Shown here piece by piece: positions 44,793-53,460 of a stretch of DNA of 64,000 nt. Positions within the stretch are counted from its first letter, which is position 1; each line of letters starts with the position of its first letter. The notes under the pieces were generated by a model. The model worked only from the letters and a program-made list of their open reading frames with translations. It did no database searches and had not been told where the DNA came from. This DNA comes from Bacteroidetes bacterium UBA1935 (GTDB taxonomy: Bacteria > Bacteroidota > Bacteroidia > Chitinophagales > Chitinophagaceae), in assembly GCA_002337045.1 (NCBI GenBank), contig DDFF01000006.1:372001-436000 (forward strand). Direction: 5' to 3'. The position numbers were made by a program, and so were the translations under genes.

Positions 44793-44800
44793 CAAAGATA
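44793..44800 (-). promoter_or_regulatory. -7 box TATCTTTG ahead of the TPP riboswitch
   Basis: On the minus strand TATCTTTG lies about 20 nt before the aptamer. A 6-bp hairpin (GTCATC / GATGAC, 44773-44788) stands between, near the expected 5' end of the RNA. The -33 element is not clear. Confidence 0.5.
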
Positions 44801-44886
44801 ATGGCTTAACAGAATTGTCATGGAATTTTAATTGAAATTTAATAGAGGAATATTCCGTATCTTCGGAATCCTTAAAAACAAATGTG

Positions 44887-46803
44887 ATGAACAAATTAAT
44901 TACACTATTAAGTGCGTCTGTACTTGGCATCAGCCTTAGTGCAAGTGCACAGATTGTTCTGCAAGAAGATTTCAACGGTACATCAGGTACTGCATTACCT
45001 GCAGCATGGTCGAAAGTAACTAAAGCTACTACAGGTTGGAAAACAAACACTGGTTCTCTTGCTTTTACAGCAGGCTGGGCGGTTCCGGCTGGTACAGGCA
45101 GGTATGCGGTTGTTGACGAGTGGAATAACAACGAAGACAATGATACTACGCGTTTGGTTACACCGATAATCAATCTTACTGGTATATCCGGTGCTTACCT
45201 TACGTATAACTCTTATTTTGTAAAAGCTACATATTCTTCCGGTTCACCTACTGAAGATGCTTATGTATATGCATCTACAGATGGTGGTACTACATGGTCG
45301 GTAATAGATACTGTAAACGCTGATGCTAAAGATTGGAAATTGAATGCTGTAAGCCTGAACGCATACAACAACGTACCTAATCTGAAGTTGGCTTTCACTT
45401 ACCATGATGGTAAAGGAGGTACAAGCCAGCTGATAGGTCTTGCAGTAGATGATGTAAAAGTATTCGTTCCTTCTGCAAACGACATTACTGTACAAAGCCT
45501 TACACTGCCTGTACTTACTGCAACACAGAATGCAGCAGGTAATGGTACAAGCGTAAAGTTTGATGTACTGAATGTAAGCCCTGCGGTTGTAACTTCAATT
45601 GAAGCGCAGTATACAATAGATGGCGGTGCACCGGTAACACAAACATTTACAGGCCTGAGCATAGCACAATTTGCTAGCAGCACATTAACGTTTACCACAA
45701 CGCTTAGCGGTATATCTTCAGGACCACATACAATTGTTGTTACTGGTTTGAAAGTAAATACGGTAGTTGATCCTAATCCGGCAGATAATGCTGTTACGGG
45801 CAACTTCCTCGGCGTATCAAACCAAGTACAACGCAACTGTCTGATAGAAGAATTCACTTCTTCTACTTGTGCGCCATGTGCAAGCTTCAACTCTACGTTC
45901 GATCCGTTTATAGCATCTATCAACGTAAACAATCAGTCATCTAACTTTAATATCATCAAGTATCAGATGAACTGGCCTTCACCAGGTAATGACGCAAGCT
46001 ACAATGCGCATGGCAATGTAAGGAGAGGTTATTATGGTGTATCTGGTATTCCTGACCATTACACAAATGGTATGCCTGGCGCAGGTGGCGACCAAGCAGA
46101 GGTTGACGATTGTAAAGGTGGTAGCGCGTTTGTTGATATCACAGGTACTTATATTACAAGCAACGACTCTATCTGGGCTCACGTTGATGTAAAGCCATTC
46201 TTCAACCTGAGTCAAAATCTGGTAGTACGTGTAGCTGTAGTTGAAAATGATTACTACAACAGTAAGGCTACAACATCTCAACTGCACTACATTCACGTAA
46301 TGAGGTTGATGCTGCCTGATGCTGCAGGTTCAACAGTATCAAACTGGGTAGATAACACTAGCCAGGTGTATGACTTCAAGAAGAAAGTAACTGTAGGTAA
46401 CGTAACACAAAACAGCTACAATCTGTGGACACACCCTAAGAATACAAATCTGGTTATATTTGTTCAAGACGATGCGTCTAAACAAATTCTGCAATCTAAA
46501 GTTATCCCTGCGCAATGGCCTACAGGCATCAACAACGTAGCAGGTGGTGTAAACAATCTGGCAGTATATCCTAACCCTGCTGCACAACAAACAACTGCAG
46601 GTTTCAACATGAATACTGCAGGTGGTGCTACTATCAGTGTTACAGATGCACTGGGTCGTGTAGTATATACTTCAAGCAAAAATCTGCCTGCAGGTTTCAA
46701 CGAAGTAACAATACCTACATCTTCACTGGCTAAAGGTGTATATGTAGTAAAAGTACAAACTGATAAAGGTGCAGAAACACAACGTCTGACAATTGCAGAC
46801 TAA
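44887..46803 (+). CDS. Secreted Omp28-like/MAM-type protein with T9SS sorting domain
   Basis: A 638-residue exported protein. A signal peptide (1-22, ending SASAQ) precedes a jelly-roll (choice-of-anchor J/MAM-like) domain (about 25-195, VLQEDFNGTSGTALPAAWS). A beta-sandwich linker follows (about 200-310). Next is a thioredoxin-like Omp28 domain (about 315-550) with CxxC in EEFTSSTCAPCASFN. The last 80 residues are a T9SS type A sorting domain (VYPNPAAQQTTAGFNM ... QRLTIAD). It is probably surface attached. The codon before the ATG at 44887 is GTG, which is an alternative start. Confidence 0.88.
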   Translation: MNKLITLLSASVLGISLSASAQIVLQEDFNGTSGTALPAAWSKVTKATTGWKTNTGSLAFTAGWAVPAGTGRYAVVDEWNNNEDNDTTRLVTPIINLTGISGAYLTYNSYFVKATYSSGSPTEDAYVYASTDGGTTWSVIDTVNADAKDWKLNAVSLNAYNNVPNLKLAFTYHDGKGGTSQLIGLAVDDVKVFVPSANDITVQSLTLPVLTATQNAAGNGTSVKFDVLNVSPAVVTSIEAQYTIDGGAPVTQTFTGLSIAQFASSTLTFTTTLSGISSGPHTIVVTGLKVNTVVDPNPADNAVTGNFLGVSNQVQRNCLIEEFTSSTCAPCASFNSTFDPFIASINVNNQSSNFNIIKYQMNWPSPGNDASYNAHGNVRRGYYGVSGIPDHYTNGMPGAGGDQAEVDDCKGGSAFVDITGTYITSNDSIWAHVDVKPFFNLSQNLVVRVAVVENDYYNSKATTSQLHYIHVMRLMLPDAAGSTVSNWVDNTSQVYDFKKKVTVGNVTQNSYNLWTHPKNTNLVIFVQDDASKQILQSKVIPAQWPTGINNVAGGVNNLAVYPNPAAQQTTAGFNMNTAGGATISVTDALGRVVYTSSKNLPAGFNEVTIPTSSLAKGVYVVKVQTDKGAETQRLTIAD

Positions 46804-46827
46804 TCTCTTTGCATCTTAATAAAATAT

Positions 46828-46858
46828 AAACGCCCTCGCTACTGCGGGGGCGTTTTGT
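46828..46858 (+). terminator. Terminator of the Omp28-like gene
   Basis: A 12-bp stem with one G-U pair (AAACGCCCTCGC / GCGGGGGCGTTT) and a 4-nt loop, followed by TTGTTT. It may also serve the convergent gene ending at 46866. Confidence 0.8.
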
Positions 46859-46865
46859 TTACAGA

Positions 46866-47195
46866 CTAGTGTTCAAAATACTCAATAATACACTCTTTCA
46901 ATATCCGTTCCTGCGTTTGCAGACCTTCAGCGGTTACAGGTTTTAGCTGGTCGTAGTGAGGCCAGCCATCGCCATCGCGCCCTTTGAATTCGTAATATCC
47001 CCTGCGGCTCAGCAGGCTGCACACTGCCACGTGCATCAGGTCTTGTTTCTGTTCTTTTGAGTATTTTTTGGCAGGTAGTTTATCCAGCTCATTTACACCA
47101 ATCAAAAACAGGATGCTTTCCATGTCGGGCACTTTACCAAAGCGCTCGCGCAGAAAGAATTCCACCTGTATCCAGCGTTCTTCAAAATTTTCCAT
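46866..47195 (-). CDS. Conserved small protein of unknown function
   Basis: A 109-residue cytoplasmic protein with two helical parts (RWIQVEFFLRERFGKVPDM, KEQKQDLMHVAVCSLLS) and a conserved-looking DGWPHYDQL segment. The composition and spacing look like a real, conserved gene; similar proteins occur in Chitinophagales without a known role. It has a strong -7 box upstream. Confidence 0.7.
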   Translation of the reverse strand: MENFEERWIQVEFFLRERFGKVPDMESILFLIGVNELDKLPAKKYSKEQKQDLMHVAVCSLLSRRGYYEFKGRDGDGWPHYDQLKPVTAEGLQTQERILKECIIEYFEH

Positions 47196-47212
47196 GTGGC
47201 TGCAAAGCTAAG

Positions 47213-47220
47213 GGGATTGG
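47213..47220 (-). promoter_or_regulatory. -7 box TAGCTTTG of the small conserved gene
   Basis: On the minus strand TAGCTTTG lies 17 nt before the ATG at 47195. It borders the GTTGATT repeat stretch. No clear -33 TTG. Confidence 0.45.
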
Positions 47221-47277
47221 TTGATTTGTGGGCTTGTTGACCAGTTGATTAGTTTACTTGTTGATTAGTTGATTGCA
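47219..47277. repeat. Degenerate tandem repeat of GTTGATT units
   Basis: About seven imperfect units of GTTGATT/GTTGACC/GTTGATTA in one orientation, upstream of the second moxR gene. A related stretch lies at 49785-49817, just after serS. Confidence 0.55.
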
Positions 47278-47392
47278 GGCAAGTCCTATTTAGGGGGATT
47301 TCAGGGCAGGTTGTTTAACGCAGTTTTAACAGCAGGAAAATAACCCACTTAATATTTTTGAGATGTAATATATTGCCAATAATTAGCGGAAT

Positions 47393-48400
47393 ATGGAACC
47401 AACTACAACATCTGTTGATGTAAGAGAACTGAACGAACGCATCCACCAGCAGAGCGCTTTTATAGAGCTGCTGCAAATGGAACTGAATAAGACACTGGTG
47501 GGGCAGAAGCATATGGTGGAACGCCTGCTGATAGGCCTGCTGGCAAACGGCCACGTGCTGCTGGAAGGTGTGCCGGGGCTGGCAAAAACATTGGCCATCA
47601 AATCGCTGGCATCTGCTATACACGCACGTTTTGCGCGTATACAGTTTACGCCCGATTTGCTACCTGCAGACGTGCTGGGTACCATGGTATATAACCCGCA
47701 GGCACACGAGTTTGCAGTGCGTAAAGGCCCGATATTTGCCAACTTCATACTGGCAGACGAGATAAACCGTGCCCCCGCAAAAGTGCAGAGTGCCTTGTTG
47801 GAAGCTATGCAGGAACGCCAGGTAACGATTGGTGACAGCACCTACAAACTGGAAGAGCCCTTTCTGGTGCTGGCTACCCAAAACCCGATAGAGCAGGAAG
47901 GTACCTACGAACTACCGGAAGCACAGGTAGACCGTTTTATGCTGAAAGTGGTTATCACCTATCCTAAAAAAGAAGAGGAGCGCCACATCATACGCCAGAA
48001 TTTGAATCCTGCAGGTGCGGTAAAAATCAATCCGGTAGTATCTCCCGAAGAAATACTGAAAGCTCGCCAACTGGTGCGCGAGGTGTATATGGACGAAAAG
48101 ATAGAGCAGTACATACTGGATATCGTTTTTGCCACACGCTTCCCGGAAGAATATAAACTGAATAAGCTAAAGCCGCTAATAAGCTATGGTGCATCGCCAC
48201 GTGCCAGCATCAGCCTTGCATTGGCCGCTAAGGCATATGCGTTCATCAAACGCAGAGGCTATGTAATACCGGAAGATATACGCGCTGTGTGCCACGATGT
48301 AATGCGCCACCGCATAGGTGTTAGCTACGAGGCAGAAGCTGAAAACATAACTAGCGAACATATACTGAACGAAATACTGAACGCGGTAGAAGTGCCATAG
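47393..48400 (+). CDS. MoxR-family AAA+ ATPase (second copy)
   Basis: A 335-residue AAA+ ATPase. Walker A is EGVPGLAKT (58-66), Walker B is ILADEINRAP, sensor 1 is ATQNPIEQEGTYELPEAQVDRF, and the C-terminal lid follows (about 250-335). It belongs to a MoxR group distinct from the one at 16885, with an N-terminal coiled helix (10-35). In many Bacteroidota this group is followed by a DUF58 protein and BatA-type proteins; here serS follows after a terminator, so the partners are elsewhere. Confidence 0.92.
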   Translation: MEPTTTSVDVRELNERIHQQSAFIELLQMELNKTLVGQKHMVERLLIGLLANGHVLLEGVPGLAKTLAIKSLASAIHARFARIQFTPDLLPADVLGTMVYNPQAHEFAVRKGPIFANFILADEINRAPAKVQSALLEAMQERQVTIGDSTYKLEEPFLVLATQNPIEQEGTYELPEAQVDRFMLKVVITYPKKEEERHIIRQNLNPAGAVKINPVVSPEEILKARQLVREVYMDEKIEQYILDIVFATRFPEEYKLNKLKPLISYGASPRASISLALAAKAYAFIKRRGYVIPEDIRAVCHDVMRHRIGVSYEAEAENITSEHILNEILNAVEVP

Positions 48401-48447
48401 TTTTGGCGATAGCCGTAAGGCATCAGTCATTAGTGAGTAGATTTTAG

Positions 48448-48470
48448 AACCCGTCCATGACGGGTTTTTT
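48448..48470 (+). terminator. Terminator of the second moxR gene
   Basis: AACCCGTC - CAT - GACGGGTT followed by TTTT, 48 bp after the stop. Confidence 0.85.
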
Positions 48471-48478
48471 ATTTAAGT

Positions 48479-48486
48479 TATATTTG
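48479..48486 (+). promoter_or_regulatory. -7 box TATATTTG of serS
   Basis: TATATTTG ends 18 nt before the serS ATG and just after a terminator, a good position for a promoter. The -33 element is not evident. Confidence 0.5.
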
Positions 48487-48504
48487 CGCCACAATTAATA
48501 TACT

Positions 48505-49794
48505 ATGCTGCCGATACAATTATTCAGGCAAAATAAAGAGCTTGTACTGGAAGGACTTAAAAAGAGGAATTTTAAAGAAACCGAACTGGTAGACCAAATC
48601 ATTGCAATAGATGAAAAACGTCGCCAGATACAGGTAGAAAACGATAATCTTGCAGCATCCATCAATGCAGCATCCAAGAATATAGGCCAGCTGATGGCAC
48701 AGGGTAAAAAGGACGAAGCCGAAACCCTGAAAGCAGAGGTAGCCAGCCACAAAGAACAAACCAAAGAACTGGCCGCTAAACTGGCTGAGATGGAGCAGGA
48801 ACAATATGACCTCATCATCCGCCTGCCGAATATACCACACAGCAGTGTGCCGTTTGGTAAAAGCGCAGAAGACAATGAAGTGGTAAGACAGGCTGGTACA
48901 AGACCCGACCTGAGCGCACAGAAACTGCCACATTGGGAGCTGACAGAAAAATACAATCTCATCAATTTTGAACTGGGTACAAAGCTGACGGGTAGTGGCT
49001 TCCCTGTGTATATAGGACAGGGTGCAAAACTGCAACGCGCGCTCATCAGCTACTTCCTCAACTACAATATAGACGCAGGATATACAGAGTACTACCCACC
49101 GTATATGGTGAATGAAGACTCTGCACGTGGTACAGGTCAGTTGCCCGATAAAGAAGGGCAGATGTACCATGCAGTAGCCGACAACTTCTACCTGATACCA
49201 ACCGCAGAAGTACCTGTTACCAATGTGTACCGCGATGAGATAGTGAAGGAAAGCGACCTGCCTATCAAAATGACGGCATATACACCATGCTTCCGCCGCG
49301 AGGCAGGTTCTTATGGTAAAGACGTACGTGGCCTGAACCGCCTGCACCAGTTTGATAAAGTAGAGATAGTGCAACTGATACAGCCCGAAAAAAGCTATGA
49401 AGCACTGGAAGGTATGGTGAGCCATGTAGAAAAGCTGCTGCAATCGCTGGAATTGGAATATCGCATACTGCGTCTGTGTGGTGGCGATATGGGCTTTACA
49501 TCGGCGCTTACGTTCGACTTTGAAGTATACAGTGCCGCGCAGGAACGCTGGCTGGAAGTGAGCTCAACATCAAACTTCGAAAACTTCCAGACCAACAGGC
49601 TGAAAGCAAGGTATAAGGATGCAAATGGCAAAACACACCTGCTGCACTCGCTGAATGGTAGCTCACTGGCATTGCCACGCATTGTGGCGTGCCTGCTGGA
49701 AAACCACCAGACGCCCGAAGGCATTAAAATACCAAAAGCACTGCAACCATATTTTGGTGCAGATATGATTAAAAGTAGTCCGCTGATTGGTTGA
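48505..49794 (+). CDS. serS: Seryl-tRNA synthetase
   Basis: A 429-residue class II synthetase that charges tRNA-Ser. The N-terminal coiled-coil arm spans about 25-105 (rich in Lys, Glu, Ala). Motif 2 is PCFRREAGSYGKDVRGLNRLHQF and motif 3 is LNGSSLALPRIVACLLENHQ; the TXE serine-binding segment is IPTAEVPVTN. The C-terminus is full length (PYFGADMIK). The last codons run into a GTTGATT repeat. It is transcribed alone from its own promoter. Confidence 0.96.
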   Translation: MLPIQLFRQNKELVLEGLKKRNFKETELVDQIIAIDEKRRQIQVENDNLAASINAASKNIGQLMAQGKKDEAETLKAEVASHKEQTKELAAKLAEMEQEQYDLIIRLPNIPHSSVPFGKSAEDNEVVRQAGTRPDLSAQKLPHWELTEKYNLINFELGTKLTGSGFPVYIGQGAKLQRALISYFLNYNIDAGYTEYYPPYMVNEDSARGTGQLPDKEGQMYHAVADNFYLIPTAEVPVTNVYRDEIVKESDLPIKMTAYTPCFRREAGSYGKDVRGLNRLHQFDKVEIVQLIQPEKSYEALEGMVSHVEKLLQSLELEYRILRLCGGDMGFTSALTFDFEVYSAAQERWLEVSSTSNFENFQTNRLKARYKDANGKTHLLHSLNGSSLALPRIVACLLENHQTPEGIKIPKALQPYFGADMIKSSPLIG

Positions 49795-49817
49795 TTAGTT
49801 GACTGGTTGATTTGTTA
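49785..49817. repeat. GTTGATT-type repeat at the end of serS
   Basis: Units GATTG GTTGATTA GTTGACTG GTTGATTT overlap the serS stop codon (TGA of the first unit). It is in the same orientation as the stretch at 47219-47277. Confidence 0.5.
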
Positions 49818-49853
49818 TTAGGATTTAGTAATTAGTTTTTAGAAATTTAGATT

Positions 49854-50291
49854 ATGATACAACGTATTCAATCTGTATGGCTGTTGCTGGCGGCATTGTG
49901 TTGCCTCAGCCTGTTTTTCTTTGATGTTTATCATGCAAACATTATGGTGAATGGTGCTGCTATCACACAGTACATCCGTGTAAACGACCATTACCCATCG
50001 TTGCTTATTGCATTGGTAATTACCATCATGCCATTGGGTGCTATCTTTCTGTACAAAGCCCGTAAGCGTCAGCGTTCCATAGCTGTTTTCGGGATTGTGG
50101 CTATTATCGGGTTCATTACCATGACACTGTCCAGGGTTACAAAATTCAATACAGAAAATCCTACGGCTACCGATGCCAGCTACTGGATAGGTGCGGTGAT
50201 GCCTGCAATTGCTATCATCTTCCTGATATTGGCTATACGCGGCATCAATAAGGACGAGAAACTGGTGAAGTCGCTGGATAGATTGCGATAA
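49854..50291 (+). CDS. DUF4293-family membrane protein
   Basis: A 145-residue protein with four TM helices (about 8-25, 47-67, 77-94, 110-130). The start MIQRIQSVWLLLA is diagnostic for DUF4293, a Bacteroidota-only membrane family of unknown function. A basic loop (KARKRQRS) lies between helices 2 and 3. Confidence 0.88.
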   Translation: MIQRIQSVWLLLAALCCLSLFFFDVYHANIMVNGAAITQYIRVNDHYPSLLIALVITIMPLGAIFLYKARKRQRSIAVFGIVAIIGFITMTLSRVTKFNTENPTATDASYWIGAVMPAIAIIFLILAIRGINKDEKLVKSLDRLR

Positions 50292-50368
50292 TCTTTATAT
50301 TAACCTTTTCAGCAGCAAAGAGGCCAAAAAAAATGCCCGAAACACTTAGATTTCTGGCTTTATAAAAT

Positions 50369-50376
50369 TATATTTG
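50369..50376 (+). promoter_or_regulatory. -7 box TATATTTG of the barrel gene
   Basis: TATATTTG ends 20 nt before the ATG at 50397. The -33 element is uncertain. Confidence 0.4.
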
Positions 50377-50396
50377 AGACATATCTATTCACGATT

Positions 50397-51380
50397 ATGA
50401 GATATTTGCAAGCATTTTGTCTGGGTGCGGCAATGACATTGGCGTCTGTTTCCAATGCGGTTGCACAAGGTGAGTCTGATCCGGGCTTTACTCAGGTTGG
50501 CGCTATGCGCTGGGGTACCGGTGCTATTATTACCGAAGACGAATATGAATTTCAACGTGCACAATTCAGCGTAGGCCATACATTTTCAATGGGCGAAAAG
50601 GATGTGAAATACCACATTCCGCAGTTGGAAGTACGTGTACCGGTGATGGAAACAGGCTATTTTGATGTACGCCTGCCTATCGTATCAGCATCGGGCGATT
50701 TGTTTAAAAAATGGGGTATGGGCGACCTGACAGTTGCGTATACACATGTTATAAAAGCAGACCCATATGCATGGACATTGCAAGGTACAGGCGGTGTAAT
50801 GTTTGGTATGACAACTGCAAATGGTACAGACAATGCTACACGTCCGTTGCCAATGTCTTACCAGAGTGGTTTGGGTAGCACAGATGTAATGTTGGGCTTC
50901 AGCGCACAGTTCAAAGAATATCTGAACATTGCAGTTGGTTATCAGCAACCAATCTTCCGCTATAATGAAAACGATTATTTCCGTTCTTCATACATCAACG
51001 ATCCTGTTTACAACAACAGCGATTACGTGATATCAAGGAAACTGTATCGCAATGGCGATGTGATGATGCGTCTGGAAGGCCGCTTTGCAACAAACCGTGT
51101 AGGTTTCAGTGCGGGCCCTCTGGCTATCTATCATCTGGCTAATGACCTGTATCAGGACCGTATGGGCTATTGGAATGAAATACAAGGTACACAAGGCTTT
51201 ACACTAAGTGGTGTAGGTAATGTATTCTTGCGTTTCGGCCGTTATGGCTCATTCAAGCTGGATGTAACAGGTAGCTTGCCATTCATTAAGCGCGATATCC
51301 GTGCAGATGGTCTGGAGCGCCAATACACTATCATGCCGAGGTTTACATTCTTCTTCAACCAAAGGACATTATTGTTCTAG
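50397..51380 (+). CDS. Outer-membrane beta-barrel protein, transporter-like
   Basis: A 327-residue protein with a signal peptide (about 1-23, ending AVAQG). The remainder is a long series of beta-strands ending in RFTFFFNQRTLLF. Segments such as FDVRLPIVSASGDLFKKWGMGDLTVAYTHV resemble outer-membrane transporters of the phenol-degradation MetA/FadL-like kind. The substrate is not known. It is a single gene with its own promoter-like box and a terminator. Confidence 0.78.
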   Translation: MRYLQAFCLGAAMTLASVSNAVAQGESDPGFTQVGAMRWGTGAIITEDEYEFQRAQFSVGHTFSMGEKDVKYHIPQLEVRVPVMETGYFDVRLPIVSASGDLFKKWGMGDLTVAYTHVIKADPYAWTLQGTGGVMFGMTTANGTDNATRPLPMSYQSGLGSTDVMLGFSAQFKEYLNIAVGYQQPIFRYNENDYFRSSYINDPVYNNSDYVISRKLYRNGDVMMRLEGRFATNRVGFSAGPLAIYHLANDLYQDRMGYWNEIQGTQGFTLSGVGNVFLRFGRYGSFKLDVTGSLPFIKRDIRADGLERQYTIMPRFTFFFNQRTLLF

Positions 51381-51403
51381 TAAGAAGAGAAAACAACATA
51401 ACT

Positions 51404-51431
51404 ATAAAGGGTGGCTACTGCCACCCTTTAT
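51404..51431. terminator. Bidirectional terminator
   Basis: A 12-bp perfect stem (ATAAAGGGTGGC / GCCACCCTTTAT) with loop TACT lies between the convergent genes ending at 51380 and 51436. Confidence 0.88.
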
Positions 51432-51435
51432 TATT

Positions 51436-52749
51436 TTAATCTACTTTGATGCGTTTGATGTCAGCACCCAGTGCTATCAGGCGCTCATCTATGCGCTCGT
51501 AGCCTCGGTCTATCTGGTCTATATTTTGGATGGTGCTCTTTCCTTTGGCAGAAAGTGCTGCTATCAATAGTGCCACACCCGCACGTATGTCGGGCGATGA
51601 CATGGTAATACCACGCAAAGGCATCTGCCTGTCCAGACCTATAACTACCGCACGGTGCGGATCGCACAATACTATCTGCGCACCCATTTCTATCAGTTTA
51701 TCTACAAAGAAGAGGCGGCTTTCAAACATCTTCTGGTGTATCAGCACTGTACCTTTAGATTGTGTAGCCGTAACCAGTATGATGCTCAGCAAATCAGGTG
51801 TAAAGCCCGGCCATGGATGGTCGTATACTGTAAGGATAGAGCCATCAATGAATTTCTGAATACGGTAATGTTCCTGCTTAGGGATGAAGATATCGTCACC
51901 ATTTATCTGCAGTTCTATACCCAGGCGTTGAAAGATATCAGGTATCACACCCAGATGCGCTACGTCTGCATTGCGGATGGTAAGCTCGCTCTGCGTCATG
52001 GCAGCCATGCCTATGAAAGAACCTACCTCAATCATATCTGCCAACATACGGTGGCTACAGCCTTTCAGCTTAGTTACACCCTTTATAGTCAGCAGGTTTG
52101 AGCCTATGCCTGTGATGTTTGCACCCATGCTGTTCAGCATGTTGCACAGTTGCTGCACATATGGTTCGCAGGCAGCATTGTAGATGGTAGTAGTACCCTC
52201 TGCCATTACAGCCGCCATTACTATGTTGGCAGTACCGGTAACAGAAGGTTCTTCCATCAGTATGTATGCACCGTTCAGGTTGCTGCCATCCAGCGAAAAG
52301 AGGCTTTGTTCTGCATCATAATCAAATATCACACCCAGCTTTTCAAAACCACGTATGTGGGTATCGAGCCTGCGGCGACCTATTTTATCGCCACCGGGTT
52401 GTGGTATATGCGCTTTGCGAAAGCGAGCCAGCATAGGCCCTGCCAGCATAACCGCACCGCGCAGTTTGCCCGATTTCTTTTTGAAGTTTTTATCAGTAAA
52501 ATATTCGGTGTTGATGTCTATAGCTTGCAACACAACAGTATTAGCAGCAGGTCGCGATACTTTTACGCCCATATCGCCCAGTACCTCTATCAGCATGTTT
52601 ACATCCAGTATATCCGGTACGTTGGTAAACGTTACCGGCTCGTCTGTAAGCAGTGCTGCGCATAGTACCTGCAATGCCTCGTTTTTTGCCCCCTGTGGTG
52701 TAATGATACCACTCAGCGTATTGCCGCCGCGTATTTCGAAAGCACCCAT
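51436..52749 (-). CDS. murA: UDP-N-acetylglucosamine 1-carboxyvinyltransferase
   Basis: A 437-residue enzyme of the first committed step of peptidoglycan synthesis, transferring enolpyruvate from PEP to UDP-GlcNAc. The N-terminal AKNEALQ carries the conserved Lys-Asn pair. The active-site loop reads PGGDKIGRRRLDTH, with Asp121 in place of the Cys (Cys115 in E. coli) that fosfomycin alkylates. The ATG at 52749 is used, since the longer frame would begin with TTG. It lies 12 bp after the DUF4290 gene, a common order in Bacteroidota. Confidence 0.95.
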   Translation of the reverse strand: MGAFEIRGGNTLSGIITPQGAKNEALQVLCAALLTDEPVTFTNVPDILDVNMLIEVLGDMGVKVSRPAANTVVLQAIDINTEYFTDKNFKKKSGKLRGAVMLAGPMLARFRKAHIPQPGGDKIGRRRLDTHIRGFEKLGVIFDYDAEQSLFSLDGSNLNGAYILMEEPSVTGTANIVMAAVMAEGTTTIYNAACEPYVQQLCNMLNSMGANITGIGSNLLTIKGVTKLKGCSHRMLADMIEVGSFIGMAAMTQSELTIRNADVAHLGVIPDIFQRLGIELQINGDDIFIPKQEHYRIQKFIDGSILTVYDHPWPGFTPDLLSIILVTATQSKGTVLIHQKMFESRLFFVDKLIEMGAQIVLCDPHRAVVIGLDRQMPLRGITMSSPDIRAGVALLIAALSAKGKSTIQNIDQIDRGYERIDERLIALGADIKRIKVD

Positions 52750-52761
52750 TTTATACAAAAA

Positions 52762-53460
52762 TTATTTATTCTTGTTTTTATTGAATTTACGGTTCTTGTT
52801 GTACCCGTTATTATTGCCATAGCCGCCACCGCGATTGTTATTATTGTTATTGCGGTTGTTGTTATTATTCCTGTTGCGGTTATTATTGTTGTTGTTATTG
52901 TTTTTGAAATTGCTGCGAGTATCGAAGTATACACGGTAGCCGCCCTGTTCGTATTGCAGTTCTCCGTTGGTCAGTTCGGCCAGTTCAGAGCGTATCATAT
53001 CATCGTGCACAGGCTCTTTGTGCCAGTTGGTATAGGCCAGCTTCATGTAGTAGCCAATTATCTGCGTAAAGCTCTGTTTCTTTTCAGGGTCTGTTTCTTT
53101 CAGTGCTTTTTGTATCAGCGCATCCATGTTTTTACCAAAGTGGCGGTTTTTGATGCTGCTTTGCGGATATGGTATTACTTCCGGCTTTTTGAAAACCTGT
53201 TCGCGCGTTGGCGCAGGGTAGGGTGCATCTACATCCAGTTTGAAATCGGTCATCTGATGCAGGTGGTCCCACAGTTTGTGCTGATAGTCTTCCATCTGTT
53301 TCAGATGCGGGTTCAGCGTACCCATCAGTTCTATAATGGCTTCTGCATTGCGTAGTCTTTTGGCACGGTCTTCAATCGTCATCAGGTATTCTACCATGCG
53401 TTGCACATTACGCCCGTATTCAGGCATCAGCATTTTGCTGCGTATAGTATTGTATTCCAT
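52762..53460 (-). CDS. DUF4290-family protein with Asn-rich tail
   Basis: A 232-residue protein. The globular DUF4290 part (1 to about 178) begins MEYNTIRSKMLMPEYGRNVQ and is helical. The tail (about 183-232) consists almost only of Asn, Arg, Gly and Lys with runs of up to eight Asn, a low-complexity sequence expected to be disordered. DUF4290 genes sit before murA in many Bacteroidota, so a link to the cell wall or cell cycle is plausible, but no function is known. Confidence 0.88.
   Translation of the reverse strand: MEYNTIRSKMLMPEYGRNVQRMVEYLMTIEDRAKRLRNAEAIIELMGTLNPHLKQMEDYQHKLWDHLHQMTDFKLDVDAPYPAPTREQVFKKPEVIPYPQSSIKNRHFGKNMDALIQKALKETDPEKKQSFTQIIGYYMKLAYTNWHKEPVHDDMIRSELAELTNGELQYEQGGYRVYFDTRSNFKNNNNNNNNRNRNNNNNRNNNNNNRGGGYGNNNGYNKNRKFNKNKNK

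Noticed and set aside
44700..45173. A 157-codon minus-strand ORF over the TPP riboswitch
   Set aside because: It runs antisense through the Omp28-like gene and across the aptamer; the riboswitch and the plus-strand gene explain the sequence.
47219..47277. GTTGATT stretch as a CRISPR array
   Set aside because: Units are 7-8 nt and degenerate, without regular spacers or cas genes nearby.
52800..52915. Repeated TTATTGTTGTTATT sequence as a CRISPR or satellite
   Set aside because: It is the reverse strand of Asn codons in the in-frame tail of the DUF4290 protein, with no spacer structure.
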